A DNA stretch of 62,752 nucleotides from Streptomyces muensis (lineage in GTDB: Bacteria; Actinomycetota; Actinomycetes; Streptomycetales; Streptomycetaceae): positions 1 through 62,752 of the forward strand of contig NZ_JAKEIP010000025.1 of the NCBI RefSeq assembly GCF_021474425.1, given 5' to 3'. A program made the translations under genes and the position numbers. The notes below the pieces were generated by a model, which saw nothing but the letters and a program-made list of their open reading frames with translations, did not search any database and was not told the DNA's origin. Below, one piece after another: positions 40,908 through 49,690 of the stretch; the stretch's first letter is position 1; each line of letters starts with the position of its first letter.

Positions 40908-42352
40908 GGCGGACCCGGAGCCGTTCCCCGAGCGGCAGGCGGTCCCCGTCCGGGTTCTCGATCCGGCCGATGACCGCCGGGGACTCCAACTGCACCACCC
41001 CTACGGCAGGCCGCCGCTCCTCCACGTCCACCACCCAGCCGTCGAACAGCTCCCCCACCCGGTCCTTCAGCAGCGCCGCCTCCACCAGGTCCACGCACGC
41101 CCGCTCCACCGTGCCCGCGCGACGCGACCCCTCGGTCATCCGGGCGGGCAGCGCGTCCAGGGCGGCCAGTACCCAGTCGGGGACCGGCCGGCCCGCCGCC
41201 ACCGCGAGGCAGATCTCGGCGGTGTACCGGTCGGCGAGGCGGCGCAGAGGGGCCGTGCAGTGGGCGTAGGGGGCGGCCACGGCGGAGTGGGTGGTGATGG
41301 CCGGCAGGGCGCCGTCCCGGAAGACCGTGTAGCCGGCTCCGCGCAACAGCGTCGTGCACTCCTGGAGGAAGGCCGCGTGGTGCGGGCGGTGCGGGTCCAG
41401 GGAGCGGACCAGCGAGGCGTACGAGACGTGGTGCGGCCAGTCGATGCGCAGGGCCTGTGCGGTACGGCGCAGGCGGCCGACCGCGCCGTCGGGGGCGGCG
41501 GGGAGGGTGCGCAGGATGCCGGTGCCGGCCGACAGCATCAGGTCGGCGGCGGCGATTCCGGTCAGCAGGGAGATCTGGGCGTTCCAGCCGTCGGCGGGCC
41601 GCGGGGCGCGATAGGCGAGTTCATAGGTGTGGTCGCGCTCGACGACCTCCTGTTCGGGCACGTGCAGCGAGATGCCGCCCCGCTCCACCTCCAGCCGCTC
41701 CCGTGCCTCCCCGATCTCCTTGAGCAGGGCGAGTGGTTCCTCGGCCGTCCTCTCGTCGATCCGGCGCTGCACGGCGGCGTAGTCGAGCTTGGCCCGGCTG
41801 CGGACCAGGGCGCGGCGGACGTCGACGGCGAGCGTACGGCCGTCCGCGTCGAGGTCGATCGTCCAGAGCGCGGCGGGCCGGTCCTGGCCGGGCAGCAGGC
41901 TCGCCGCGCCCTCACTGAGCGACTCAGGGTGCAGCGGGATCCGCAGGTCGGGGAAGTACAGGGTGGTCACGCGCCGGTGGGCCTCCCGGTCCAGCGCGCC
42001 CGACGGTACGACGAAGGCGGCGACGTCGGCGATGGCGTACCGGACGCGATAGCCGGTGCCCTGCCGGGACAGGTGCATCGCCTGGTCGAGGTCGGTGGAA
42101 TCAGGAGGTGGTCGCGAAGCGACTCGTTGGAAGGGTGGTGGTGGGCGACGGGTGGGAGGGTCGATCGTGAAGAAGGGGATGTCGGTGGCGTCGTGGGGCG
42201 GGAGGACCGGGGCCTTCGCCGTCCGCTCGACCTCCGCCAGTACCTCGGGCGGGAAGCCGCCCGGGACGCCGAGTTCGGTACGCAGCGCGGTGAGGGCGGC
42301 GCGGAGGGGGGGCCTCGGGCGCGCCGGTCACTCGGATGTGGCGGCGGGGCAT
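40846..42352 (-). pseudogene. RNB-family ribonuclease with frameshift and insertion
   Basis: Encodes a streptomycete RNB (RNase II/R-type) ribonuclease, which degrades RNA 3'-5'. From ATG 42352 the frame reads MPRRHIRVTGAPEAP and then hits a run of seven C (minus strand; 42306-42312). With six C the frame would continue as LRAALTALRTELG into the rest of the protein. The catalytic motif is also interrupted: IDPPT and STDLDQAM are separated by 17 extra residues (about 51 bp near 42100-42150) containing GTCGC-GAA-GCGAC. The remaining 410 residues are normal. Either a pseudogene, a phase-variable gene or a sequencing error; the insertion is not explained by error. Confidence 0.65.
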
Positions 42353-42425
42353 GTGTCGAGCGTAGGGCGAGGGCGGCCGGGTGGCACGCCGTACCCTGTG
42401 GCGGGGTTCGATCGAAGGAGTACGT

Positions 42426-43208
42426 GTGCTTGTCCTGCTGCCGCCTTCCGAGGGGAAGGCCTCGTCCGGCCGGGGTGCCTCGCTGAAGCTGGAGTCGCTG
42501 TCCCTGCCGGGACTGACCGAGGCACGCCAGGCCGTGCTCGGTGAGCTGGTCGAGCTGTGCGGCGGCGACGAGGACAAGGCGCGGGACGTCCTCGGGCTGA
42601 GCGAGGGGCTGCGCGGGGAGGTCGCGAAGAACGTCGAGCTGCGCACGGCGGGCGCGCGGCCGGCCGGGGAGATCTATACGGGGGTGTTGTACGACGCCCT
42701 GGACCTGTCCTCGCTGGACGCCGCGGCGAAGAAGCGGGCGACTCGGTCGCTGCTGGTCTTCTCGGGACTCTGGGGGGCCGTGCGCGTCAACGACCGCATC
42801 CCCTCCTACCGTTGCTCGATGGGCGTGAAGCTGCCCGGCCTCGGGGCGCTCGGCGCGCACTGGCGGGCACCGATGGCGGACGTACTGCCGGAGGCGGCCG
42901 GGGACGGGCTGGTGCTGGATCTGCGGTCGTCGGCGTACGCGGCGGCGTGGAAGCCGAAGGGCGAGGTGGCCGGGCGGACGGCCACGGTACGGGTCCTGCA
43001 CGCGCCGACCCGGAAGGTCGTCAGCCACTTCAACAAGGCCACCAAGGGGCGGATCGTACGGAGTCTGCTGACGGCCGGGGCGGCGCCGAAGCGTCCGGCC
43101 GAGCTGGTGGAGGCGCTGCGGGACCTCGGGTACGAGGTCGAGGTGGCGGCGCCCGGGAAGCCCGGGAAGGCGTGGTCGCTGGATGTGCTGGTGTCGGAGA
43201 TCCACTAG
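42426..43208 (+). CDS. yaaA: YaaA family peroxide-stress protein
   Basis: A 260-residue DUF328 protein. LLPPSEGKASSGRGASL at the N-terminus, GEIYTGVLYDALD, LVFSGLWGAVRVNDRIPSYR, LDLRSSAYAAAWKP and VVSHFNKATKGRIVRSL are hallmark motifs. YaaA limits free iron and oxidative DNA damage in E. coli and binds DNA. GTG 42426 has an AAGGAG site 5 nt upstream; the longer frame to 42381 lacks one. Divergent from the RNB gene. Confidence 0.9.
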   Translation: MLVLLPPSEGKASSGRGASLKLESLSLPGLTEARQAVLGELVELCGGDEDKARDVLGLSEGLRGEVAKNVELRTAGARPAGEIYTGVLYDALDLSSLDAAAKKRATRSLLVFSGLWGAVRVNDRIPSYRCSMGVKLPGLGALGAHWRAPMADVLPEAAGDGLVLDLRSSAYAAAWKPKGEVAGRTATVRVLHAPTRKVVSHFNKATKGRIVRSLLTAGAAPKRPAELVEALRDLGYEVEVAAPGKPGKAWSLDVLVSEIH

Positions 43209-43216
43209 ACCGCCGG

Positions 43217-43852
43217 TCAGCGCTTCTCGCGTCGGCCGCGGATGCTCAGGGCGGTGACGGAGACGAGGAACCAGAAGGCGCCGAAGGCCGAGTACCCGGC
43301 GACGGTGGACAGGCCGCTCGTCGCCGAGGCGGAGGTGGCGGCGATGCCGGCACCGGCGAGGACGGACTGTCCGCCGCTGATGACCATGGGCCACTGGGCG
43401 CCGACGGTGCGTCGGCGCCGGATCGCCACGACGAGCTGGATCGCTCCGGAAAGGAGGGCCCAGATGCCGAACACGAGCAGGGTCGTCCCGATGGTGGAGA
43501 AGACGGCGATGATCATGCCGGCGGCGGTGGCGAGGCCGAGGGCCACGTTGGTGGTACCGACGCGGTCCGCGGAGCCGGTGCCGGCCATACGACGCTCGAG
43601 GAGCGTGGCGACGGCGTCCCACAGGGGGTAGCTGACGAGCAGCACGGCCGCGGTCGCCGTGGGCCGGTCCGTCGACACGAGTGAGGCGGAGGTCGTGACG
43701 ACGAGTGCCACCCAGATCAGGGAGAAGGCGACTCGGATCAGGTGCAGCGATCGGAGCCCGGAGGACATCGTCGGGGTCGGGGTCGTGCTCGTGATCGTGC
43801 TCGTGGTCGTGCTCGAAGTCACGGTGGTCTGAGCCACGTTGTTCTGAGTCAT
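43217..43852 (-). CDS. HdeD-like (DUF308) membrane protein
   Basis: A 211-residue protein with a Thr/Ser-rich N-terminus (1-30) and about six hydrophobic helices (IRVAFSLIWVALVV, TAAVLLVSYPLWDAVATLL, VALGLATAAGMIIAVF, GTTLLVFGIWALLSGAIQLVV and others). Repeats of the form W.L.SG..QL belong to DUF308/HdeD. Role unknown, perhaps envelope stress. Convergent with yaaA with only 8 bp between; divergent from the histidine kinase, sharing a palindrome-bearing promoter. Confidence 0.75.
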   Translation of the reverse strand: MTQNNVAQTTVTSSTTTSTITSTTPTPTMSSGLRSLHLIRVAFSLIWVALVVTTSASLVSTDRPTATAAVLLVSYPLWDAVATLLERRMAGTGSADRVGTTNVALGLATAAGMIIAVFSTIGTTLLVFGIWALLSGAIQLVVAIRRRRTVGAQWPMVISGGQSVLAGAGIAATSASATSGLSTVAGYSAFGAFWFLVSVTALSIRGRREKR

Positions 43853-43931
43853 CGGGTGTCCCGTTCGTGATCGTGACGGTGTGAGACGGTCGCCTCGATG
43901 AGGAGTCTCAGGGGCCTCGGGAGGGGCCGCG

Positions 43932-43997
43932 TACTTCGAGCGAAGTAGTTCTGCCCTGCACTTCGGACCGGGCTCGCCGTCTACATCATTCGAAGTA
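43932..43997. promoter_or_regulatory. Palindromic operator region, TACTTCG/CGAAGTA
   Basis: A perfect 16-bp palindrome TACTTCGAGCGAAGTA (43932-43947) and a second half or near-palindrome TTCGAAGTA (43989-43997), with ACTTCGG between. Lies in the divergent promoter of the HdeD-like gene and the histidine kinase, so it may be the response regulator's binding site. Confidence 0.6.
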
Positions 43998-44013
43998 CAC
44001 GGCCGCCGCACAC

Positions 44014-45213
44014 GTGGACGAGAATCAGGCCATGGGCAAGGCGCAGAACAATCTCGACGGTCCCGTGGCGCCCCTGTGGGTCCGCCGCCCCGAGGCACTG
44101 CACCTCGTCGCCTATGCGGTGGCCGCGCTGGTGTTCACCGGTCAGATCGTGGCGGTGATCCTGCGCGGGTCGGACTGGCCGACGGCCCTCTCCGTGCTCC
44201 TCGCCGGTGGCGGTGTCGCGCTCTCGTGGTGGCGGCCGTGGGCCGGACTGGTCGTGGCGAGCGCGGCGTCCTTCGCCGTCACGGCGGTGGGCCACGACCC
44301 GCTGTCGGTGTGGATGATGGCGGTGCTCGTACTGTTCGCGGTCACCCTCAGGGGTAAGCACCCGCTGGTCGGAACCGGCATCGTGGCGGCGTTCTTCCTG
44401 GGGGCGTTCATGACGCTCGGAGGATTCCGTGGCGGCGCGATCGTGGGAGCAGCCGCACTCTTCTCAGCCATCGCAGGAGGTGCGACAGGGGCCGCGCTGC
44501 GCATCCATCGGGACCACTGGCTGACCCTGGAGGAACGGGTCGAGAGCGCCATCGCCACCCGTGAGATCGAGGCCACCCGGCGAGTGGCCGAGGAACGACT
44601 GCGCATCGCCCGGGACCTCCACGACGTCGTCGGTCACCAGGTCGCGATGCTGAGCATGCATCTCGGGGCCGCGGAGATCGGGCTGCCCGAGGACGCCGAG
44701 TCCTCCCGGCAGGCCCTCGTCTCGGCCAGGTCCAGCGCCCGCACCGTCGTCGTCGAGACGCAGCGGATCCTCGCGCTGCTGCGCCTCGGAGACGACATCT
44801 CCGACGGCGAGGCGCTCCGGCCGACCCCGGCGCTCAGCGGCCTGGAAGGCCTTGTCGCCTCCTTCGAGAGCATCGGCCTCGACGTCCGGCCCTCCATCGA
44901 CATCCCCGCCGGTTTCGTGGAGCCCAGCGTCGGAGTGACGGTCTACCGGGTCGTTCAGGAAGCGCTGACGAATGCCTACCGGCATGGGGAGGGGGCGGCA
45001 ACGGTGGAGGTGCGCGAGCGCGACGGCAGGATCTGCGTCACCGTGGAGAACCGCGTCGGTCACTCACCGCGGGGCTCCGGCTCGGGCGGCGGACTCGGGC
45101 TCGTGGGGATGCGCGAACGCGTCGAGTCCTCCAACGGGCGGCTCACCGTCGACGGTGACGACGGGCGATTCCGGGTCCATGCGGAGTTCAGCCCCCTGGG
45201 AGCCGCCGTATGA
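44014..45213 (+). CDS. Sensor histidine kinase, HisKA_3 type
   Basis: A 399-residue NarL-partner kinase: four to five hydrophobic helices (about 27-160) without an extracellular domain, then HisKA_3 motif IARDLHDVVGHQVAML with the phospho-accepting histidine, and a HATPase domain with N-box VVQEALTNAYRHGEG and G-box GGLGLVGMRERV. It phosphorylates the 45210 regulator. Start GTG 44014 or ATG 44032; no strong ribosome binding site separates them. The stop overlaps the regulator start. Confidence 0.85.
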   Translation: MDENQAMGKAQNNLDGPVAPLWVRRPEALHLVAYAVAALVFTGQIVAVILRGSDWPTALSVLLAGGGVALSWWRPWAGLVVASAASFAVTAVGHDPLSVWMMAVLVLFAVTLRGKHPLVGTGIVAAFFLGAFMTLGGFRGGAIVGAAALFSAIAGGATGAALRIHRDHWLTLEERVESAIATREIEATRRVAEERLRIARDLHDVVGHQVAMLSMHLGAAEIGLPEDAESSRQALVSARSSARTVVVETQRILALLRLGDDISDGEALRPTPALSGLEGLVASFESIGLDVRPSIDIPAGFVEPSVGVTVYRVVQEALTNAYRHGEGAATVEVRERDGRICVTVENRVGHSPRGSGSGGGLGLVGMRERVESSNGRLTVDGDDGRFRVHAEFSPLGAAV

Positions 45214-45257
45214 CGACAGGGATGACGACGGGGATGACGACGGGGATGACGACGCGG
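45210..45257 (+). repeat. Four 12-bp tandem repeats with four in-frame ATGs
   Basis: ATGACGACGGGG units at 45210, 45222, 45234 and 45246, with single differences in the first and last. Each G-rich end precedes the next ATG by 0-1 nt. Copy number could change by slippage without changing frame. Confidence 0.8.
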
Positions 45258-45908
45258 ATTCTGATCGTCGACGACCAGGAGGAGATCAGGGCGGGGATCC
45301 GGGCGATGCTCCGGCTCGACCCGAGTCTCGTGGTCGTGGGTGATCTCTCCGATGGACTCCAGGTCGTCCCCTTCCTCCGGGACCACCCCGTCGACCTGGT
45401 CCTGATGGACATCCGGATGCCGGGCATCGACGGTGTCGAAGCCACCCGCCGGATCCGCAAGGAGCACCCACCCGAAAAGTTGCGGGTGGTCGTGCTGACC
45501 ACTTTCGACCAGGACGACATCGTCCTCGCCGCCCTTCGCGCGGGCGCCAACGGTTTCCTGAGCAAGACGGTGAGCCCCGCTGAACTGGTCGCCGGAATCA
45601 CCGAGGTCGTCGGTGGTGGCGGTGCGCTGTCGGCCGCCGCGACGGCCGCGCTCATCGGTCACATGACCGACAGTCCGCCCCCGGTGATCGACCAGGAGCT
45701 GCTGCGACGCTTCGACGCTCTGACACCCAGGGAGCGGGACGTGGTCGTCCTCGTCGCGAGCGGTCTCGGCAACGACGAGATCGCGGCCCAGATGTGCGTG
45801 TCGCCGTTCACCGTGAAGACGCATGCGGTGCGGGCCATGACGAAGGTCGGCGCACGTGATCGAGCGCAACTCGTGTCGTTCACTTTCCGGGCCGGGCTCT
45901 ACCCCTGA
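45210..45908 (+). CDS. LuxR-type response regulator with repeated start region
   Basis: A 232-residue regulator. The receiver domain (about 16-130) has LVDDQEE, phospho-Asp in LVLMDIRMPG and switch Lys in FLSKTVSP. The LuxR-type helix-turn-helix has LTPRERDVVVLVASGLGN and FTVKTHAVRAMTKVG. Partner of the upstream kinase (ATGA overlap at 45210). The N-terminus consists of four MTT(G/R) units from a 12-bp repeat, each with its own in-frame ATG. Confidence 0.85.
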   Translation: MTTGMTTGMTTGMTTRILIVDDQEEIRAGIRAMLRLDPSLVVVGDLSDGLQVVPFLRDHPVDLVLMDIRMPGIDGVEATRRIRKEHPPEKLRVVVLTTFDQDDIVLAALRAGANGFLSKTVSPAELVAGITEVVGGGGALSAAATAALIGHMTDSPPPVIDQELLRRFDALTPRERDVVVLVASGLGNDEIAAQMCVSPFTVKTHAVRAMTKVGARDRAQLVSFTFRAGLYP

Positions 45909-45975
45909 GCCTGTACATGAACACCCTGAGTCTGTACATGAACAAAAGGTCATTGCATCATACGCAATGACCTTT
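45903..45975. promoter_or_regulatory. Tandem 21-bp repeat and 12-bp-arm palindrome before eda
   Basis: Two 21-bp copies (45903-45923 and 45924-45944, one mismatch) containing CTGTACATGAACA. They are followed by a perfect inverted repeat, AAAGGTCATTGC (45945-45956), a 7-nt loop, and GCAATGACCTTT (45964-45975). The first copy covers the stop of the response regulator. Not followed by T-run; more likely an operator (AsnC/Lrp-like TTGC...GCAA core) for the aldolase gene than a terminator. Confidence 0.55.
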
Positions 45976-46008
45976 GCGCATAGTGCTGGTCCTGGGCAGG
46001 ATGACGCC

Positions 46009-46641
46009 ATGACCTCAGTCCTGGATATCGCGCCCGTCGTCCCCGTGGTCGTCGTCGACGACCCCTCCGACGCCGTACCGCTCGCCCGGGCCCTGGTCGC
46101 GGGCGGGCTGCCCGCGATCGAGGTGACGCTGCGGACGCCGGCCGCGCTGGAGGCCATCGGGGCGATAGCGGACGCGGTGCCGGAGGCGGTGGTCGGCGCG
46201 GGCACGGTGATCACGCCGGAGCAGGTGTCGCGGGCGGTCGCGGCGGGGGCGCGGTTTCTGGTGAGCCCCGGCTGGACGGACCTGCTGCTGGAGGCCATGC
46301 GGGCGTCCGGGGTGCCGTTCCTGCCCGGGGTGTCCACGGCGTCGGAGGTCGTGGCGCTGCTGGAGCGCGGGGTGCGGGAGATGAAGTTCTTCCCGGCCGA
46401 GGCGGCGGGCGGCACGGCGTATCTGAAGTCGCTGTACGGGCCGTTGCCGCAGGTCCGGTTCTGTCCGACGGGCGGCATCGGTCCGGCGACGGCACCCGAC
46501 TATCTCGCGCTGCCCAACGTCGGCTGCGTGGGCGGGAGTTGGATGCTCCCGGCGGACGTGGTGGCGGCGCGGGACTGGGCGCGGGTCGAGGAGCTGGCGC
46601 GGGCGGCCGCCGGCCTCAGGAGCTCACGCGCGCAGGTGTGA
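46009..46641 (+). CDS. eda: 2-dehydro-3-deoxyphosphogluconate aldolase (KDPG aldolase)
   Basis: A 210-residue class I aldolase that cleaves KDPG to pyruvate and glyceraldehyde-3-phosphate in sugar-acid catabolism. The catalytic glutamate is in AIEVTLRTP, the phosphate-binding GAGTVIT and VSPG follow, and the Schiff-base lysine is in REMKFFPAEAAGG. GGIGPATAPDYLALPNVGCVGGSW closes the barrel. ATG 46009 has an AGGA site; upstream in-frame codons cross the palindrome. Its end overlaps the convergent RNase H gene by 18 nt. Confidence 0.9.
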   Translation: MTSVLDIAPVVPVVVVDDPSDAVPLARALVAGGLPAIEVTLRTPAALEAIGAIADAVPEAVVGAGTVITPEQVSRAVAAGARFLVSPGWTDLLLEAMRASGVPFLPGVSTASEVVALLERGVREMKFFPAEAAGGTAYLKSLYGPLPQVRFCPTGGIGPATAPDYLALPNVGCVGGSWMLPADVVAARDWARVEELARAAAGLRSSRAQV

Positions 46642-47904
46642 GGTGTCGTTGAAGAGCCGCACGCTCGCGTTGCCGTCGGTGTAGTACGCCACCGCCGAGA
46701 GGGAGGCCGCCGAGAGTTCCATGCGGAACAGGGACTCGGGCGGGGCGCCCAGGGCTAGGCGTACGAACGTCTTGATCGGGGTGACGTGCGAGACGAGGAG
46801 GACCGTACGGCCCGCGTAGGCCGCGACCAGCTTGTCGCGGGTGGCGGCGATACGGGTCGCTGTCGCGGCGAAACTCTCGCCGTCGCCGGTGGGACGGGCC
46901 TCGGGGTCGGCCAGCCAGGCGTTGAGGTCATCGGGATAGTGCTCGCGGACCTCGCCGAAGGTGAGCCCCTCCCAGGCGCCGAAGTCGGTCTCGCGCAGGC
47001 CGTCGTCGACGGTCACGTCGAGGCCGAGGTGGGCGGCGACGATGCCGGCGGTCTCCCGGGTACGGGCGAGCGGGGAGGCCACGATCGCCTGGACGGTGCC
47101 GCGCCGGGCGAGGGCGACGCCGACCCGCTCGGCCTGGTCCCGGCCGACGTCGGAGAGGGCCGGGTCGGTGCCGCCGCTGCCGGAGAACCGCTTCTGCGGG
47201 GTGAGCGGGGTCTCGCCGTGCCGGAGCAGTACGAAGGTGGCGGGCGCGCCCATGTCGGCGGGGGCCCAGCCGGACGAGGGCGTGGCCACGGTGCGGGCGG
47301 CCCTCACATCGGCGTCGGCCTTCGCGGCTCCGCCGCCGAGAGACTCCGCCGCTCCGCGACTGCCGGCCGAAGCGGCAACCTCTCCAGGCAGACCGGACGA
47401 CCCGGACTCAGCCTCAGCCGCAGCCCGCGCCGCCCTCGCGTCCGCCGCCTCCAGCTCCGCCGTGGAAGCCGTCGCCGACCACCGCTCCCCCCGCTTCCCG
47501 GCGTCCATCGCCTCGTTGGCGAGCCGGTCGGCGTGCTTGTTCTGCTCGCGGGGGATCCACTCGTACGTCACCTGAGGCGCCGCGAAGACCCGTGCCGCCT
47601 CGAACGCCAGCGGCTTCATGTCGGGGTGCTTGATCCGCCAGCGGCCCGACATCTGCTCGATGACGAGCTTGGAGTCCATGCGGACGTGGATCGTGGCCGC
47701 CGGGTCCAGGTCGTACGCGGCGCGCAGGCCGGCCACCAGACCCCGGTACTCGGCGACGTTGTTCGAGGCGACGCCGATGTACTCGGCCACTTCGGCCAGC
47801 GTCTGTCCGGTCGCCGCGTCGATGACGACCGCTCCGTAGCCCGCGGGCCCGGGGTTGCCCCGTGACCCGCCGTCGGCCTCGACGATGAACTCCCGCACGA
47901 CCAA
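46624..47904 (-). CDS. Bifunctional RNase H/acid phosphatase
   Basis: A 426-residue fusion. The N-terminal RNase HI domain (about 1-135) shows EADGGSRGNPGPAG, NNVAEYRGLVAG and RMDSKLVIEQMSG as its acidic triad. The linker (135-225) is Ala/Ser-rich. The C-terminal histidine-phosphatase (CobC/alpha-ribazole phosphatase-like) has LLRHGETPLT and VLLVSHVTPIK. Known in actinobacteria (mycobacterial Rv2228c type), where it removes RNA from hybrids and has a phosphatase activity. Expressed with the zinc-ribbon and Nif3-like genes. Confidence 0.9.
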   Translation of the reverse strand: MVVREFIVEADGGSRGNPGPAGYGAVVIDAATGQTLAEVAEYIGVASNNVAEYRGLVAGLRAAYDLDPAATIHVRMDSKLVIEQMSGRWRIKHPDMKPLAFEAARVFAAPQVTYEWIPREQNKHADRLANEAMDAGKRGERWSATASTAELEAADARAARAAAEAESGSSGLPGEVAASAGSRGAAESLGGGAAKADADVRAARTVATPSSGWAPADMGAPATFVLLRHGETPLTPQKRFSGSGGTDPALSDVGRDQAERVGVALARRGTVQAIVASPLARTRETAGIVAAHLGLDVTVDDGLRETDFGAWEGLTFGEVREHYPDDLNAWLADPEARPTGDGESFAATATRIAATRDKLVAAYAGRTVLLVSHVTPIKTFVRLALGAPPESLFRMELSAASLSAVAYYTDGNASVRLFNDTSHLRA

Positions 47905-47910
47905 AGCCCC

Positions 47911-48654
47911 TTACAGACCCGACTCCGCCGTACGCACCAGGATCCGGCGGCAGTTCTCGCAGCGGACCACGGTGTCCGGCGCCGCCCGGCGGATCTCGTT
48001 CAGCTCGGTGATGGCGAGCTCCTGGCGGCAGCCCTGGCAGGTGCGCTGGTACAGCTTGGCCGCGCCGATGCCGCCCTGCTGCTCACGCAGCTTGTCGTAG
48101 AGCTTGAGCAGGTCGGCCGGGACGGCGCTCGCGATGACCTCGCGCTCCTTCGTCACGGTGGCCACCTCGCCGTCGATCTCCTCGAACGCGGCGTCCCGCC
48201 GGGCGGTCGCGTCGTCGACCTTCCCCTGGACGGCGCCGACCCGCTCGGTCAGCTCGGCGACCCGCTCCTGCGCGGACTCGCGGCGCTCCATGACCTCCAG
48301 GACGACGTCCTCCAGGTCGCCCTGCCGCTTGGCGAGGGAGGCGATCTCGTGCTGGAGGTTCTCCAGGTCCTTCGGGGAGGTGATGGCACCGGAGTCCAGG
48401 CGCTGCTGGTCGCGGGTGGCGCGCTGGCGCACCTGGTCCACGTCCTGCTCGGCCTTGGTCTGCTCGCGGGCGGTGTCGCTCTCCTCGGTCTGCGCGGCCA
48501 CGAGCAGGTCGCGCAGCTGGGTGTGGTCCTTGGTCAGCGACTCGATCTCGGCGTGCTCGGGCAGCGACCTGCGCCGGTGCGCGAGCTGCTGGAGGCGGAC
48601 GTCGAGGGCCTGGACGTCGAGGAGGCGGATCTGGTCGGCGGGCGCGGCGTTCAG
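47911..48654 (-). CDS. Zinc-ribbon coiled-coil protein (CT398/C4-type)
   Basis: A 247-residue protein: long coiled coil (about 15-180) and a C-terminal zinc ribbon C-x2-C ... C-x2-C (YQRTCQGCRQEL and VRCENCRRILV). Homologues bind nucleic acid or act with flagellar/RNA factors; function in actinobacteria is unknown. The typical N-terminus NAAPADQIRLLDVQAL begins right after a CTG that overlaps the Nif3 stop (CTGA, 48651-48654) and follows a TGGAG site by 7 nt. No ATG, GTG or TTG fits as well, so I take CTG as start. Confidence 0.75.
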   Translation of the reverse strand: MNAAPADQIRLLDVQALDVRLQQLAHRRRSLPEHAEIESLTKDHTQLRDLLVAAQTEESDTAREQTKAEQDVDQVRQRATRDQQRLDSGAITSPKDLENLQHEIASLAKRQGDLEDVVLEVMERRESAQERVAELTERVGAVQGKVDDATARRDAAFEEIDGEVATVTKEREVIASAVPADLLKLYDKLREQQGGIGAAKLYQRTCQGCRQELAITELNEIRRAAPDTVVRCENCRRILVRTAESGL

Positions 48655-49505
48655 TTGGGGGCTCCAGATGTATCGGTGACGGAGGATGCCGCGTGGGCGG
48701 TCCAGGGGTCGGTGACCGTCTTCGAGACGTGGACGCGCAGGTCCCATCCGTTGCGGTCGGAGATCTCGTCGAGCTGGGTGGCGGCCAGCTCGCACCAGGG
48801 CCACTCGGTGGCCCAGTGCGCCGCGTCGAGCAGCGCGAGAGGACTGTGCGCCACGGCCTCGGACGCCGGGTGGTGGCGGAGGTCCGCGGTGAGGAAGGCG
48901 TCGACGCCGGCCGCCCGGACCTGGTCGAAGAGGCTGTCGCCGGAGCCGCCGCTGACGGCGATCGTGCGGACCGTCGCCTCGGGGTCGCCGGCCACGCGGA
49001 TGCCCTGCGCGGTGGCGGGGAGGCGCTCGGCGGCCTTCCGGGCCAGCTCACGCACGGTCACCGGGTGGTCGAGCTCGCAGATACGGCCCAGCCCCCGGCG
49101 GCCCTCCGGATCACTCGCGTCCGGCACCAGCGGCCGTACGACACGCAGGTCCAGGGCCCCGGCCAGCGCGTCGCTGACTCCCGGGTCGGCGGTGTCGGCG
49201 TTGGTGTGCGCCACGTGCAGGGCGATGTCGTTCTTGATCAGCGTGTGCACGACCCGGCCCTTGAAGGTGGAGGCCGCGACGGTCGTCGTACCGCGCAGAT
49301 AGAGCGGGTGGTGGGTGACCAGCAGGTCGGCGCCCAGCTTCACCGCCTCGTCCACGATCTCCTGGACCGGGTCGACGGCGAACAGGACCCGCGTGACCTC
49401 CTGGTCGGGGTCGCCCACGACGGTGCCGACCGCGTCCCAGGACTCGGCCCGCTCGGCGGGCCACAGGTTCTCCAGCGCGGCGATGACTTCAGACAGACGG
49501 GGCAC
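48651..49505 (-). CDS. Nif3-like dinuclear metal center protein
   Basis: A 284-residue Nif3/GTP-cyclohydrolase I type 2 family protein. The metal-site motifs are LLVTHHPLYLRG and HTNADTADPG near the N-terminal half, with SGGSGDS and HHPASEAVAHSPLALLDAAHW in the C-terminal half. Biochemical role is unclear. Start ATG 49505; its stop is coupled to the next gene. Confidence 0.9.
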   Translation of the reverse strand: MPRLSEVIAALENLWPAERAESWDAVGTVVGDPDQEVTRVLFAVDPVQEIVDEAVKLGADLLVTHHPLYLRGTTTVAASTFKGRVVHTLIKNDIALHVAHTNADTADPGVSDALAGALDLRVVRPLVPDASDPEGRRGLGRICELDHPVTVRELARKAAERLPATAQGIRVAGDPEATVRTIAVSGGSGDSLFDQVRAAGVDAFLTADLRHHPASEAVAHSPLALLDAAHWATEWPWCELAATQLDEISDRNGWDLRVHVSKTVTDPWTAHAASSVTDTSGAPN

Positions 49506-49690
49506 AGGGGAAAGGCTACCTGGCGCCTCTTCGCGCCTGAACCCGTACCGTCCTCCTCCCCGCCCAGCACAACCACCCTCGTCACCTCAGGAGAATCGTT
49601 CCTCGGCCACCCCTTCGTGTGAAGCGGAACCTCGCCGATCCCACGCCCGTGCGTACGAAAACTAGCTTCGTGACCGGAGGTGACCGGACC

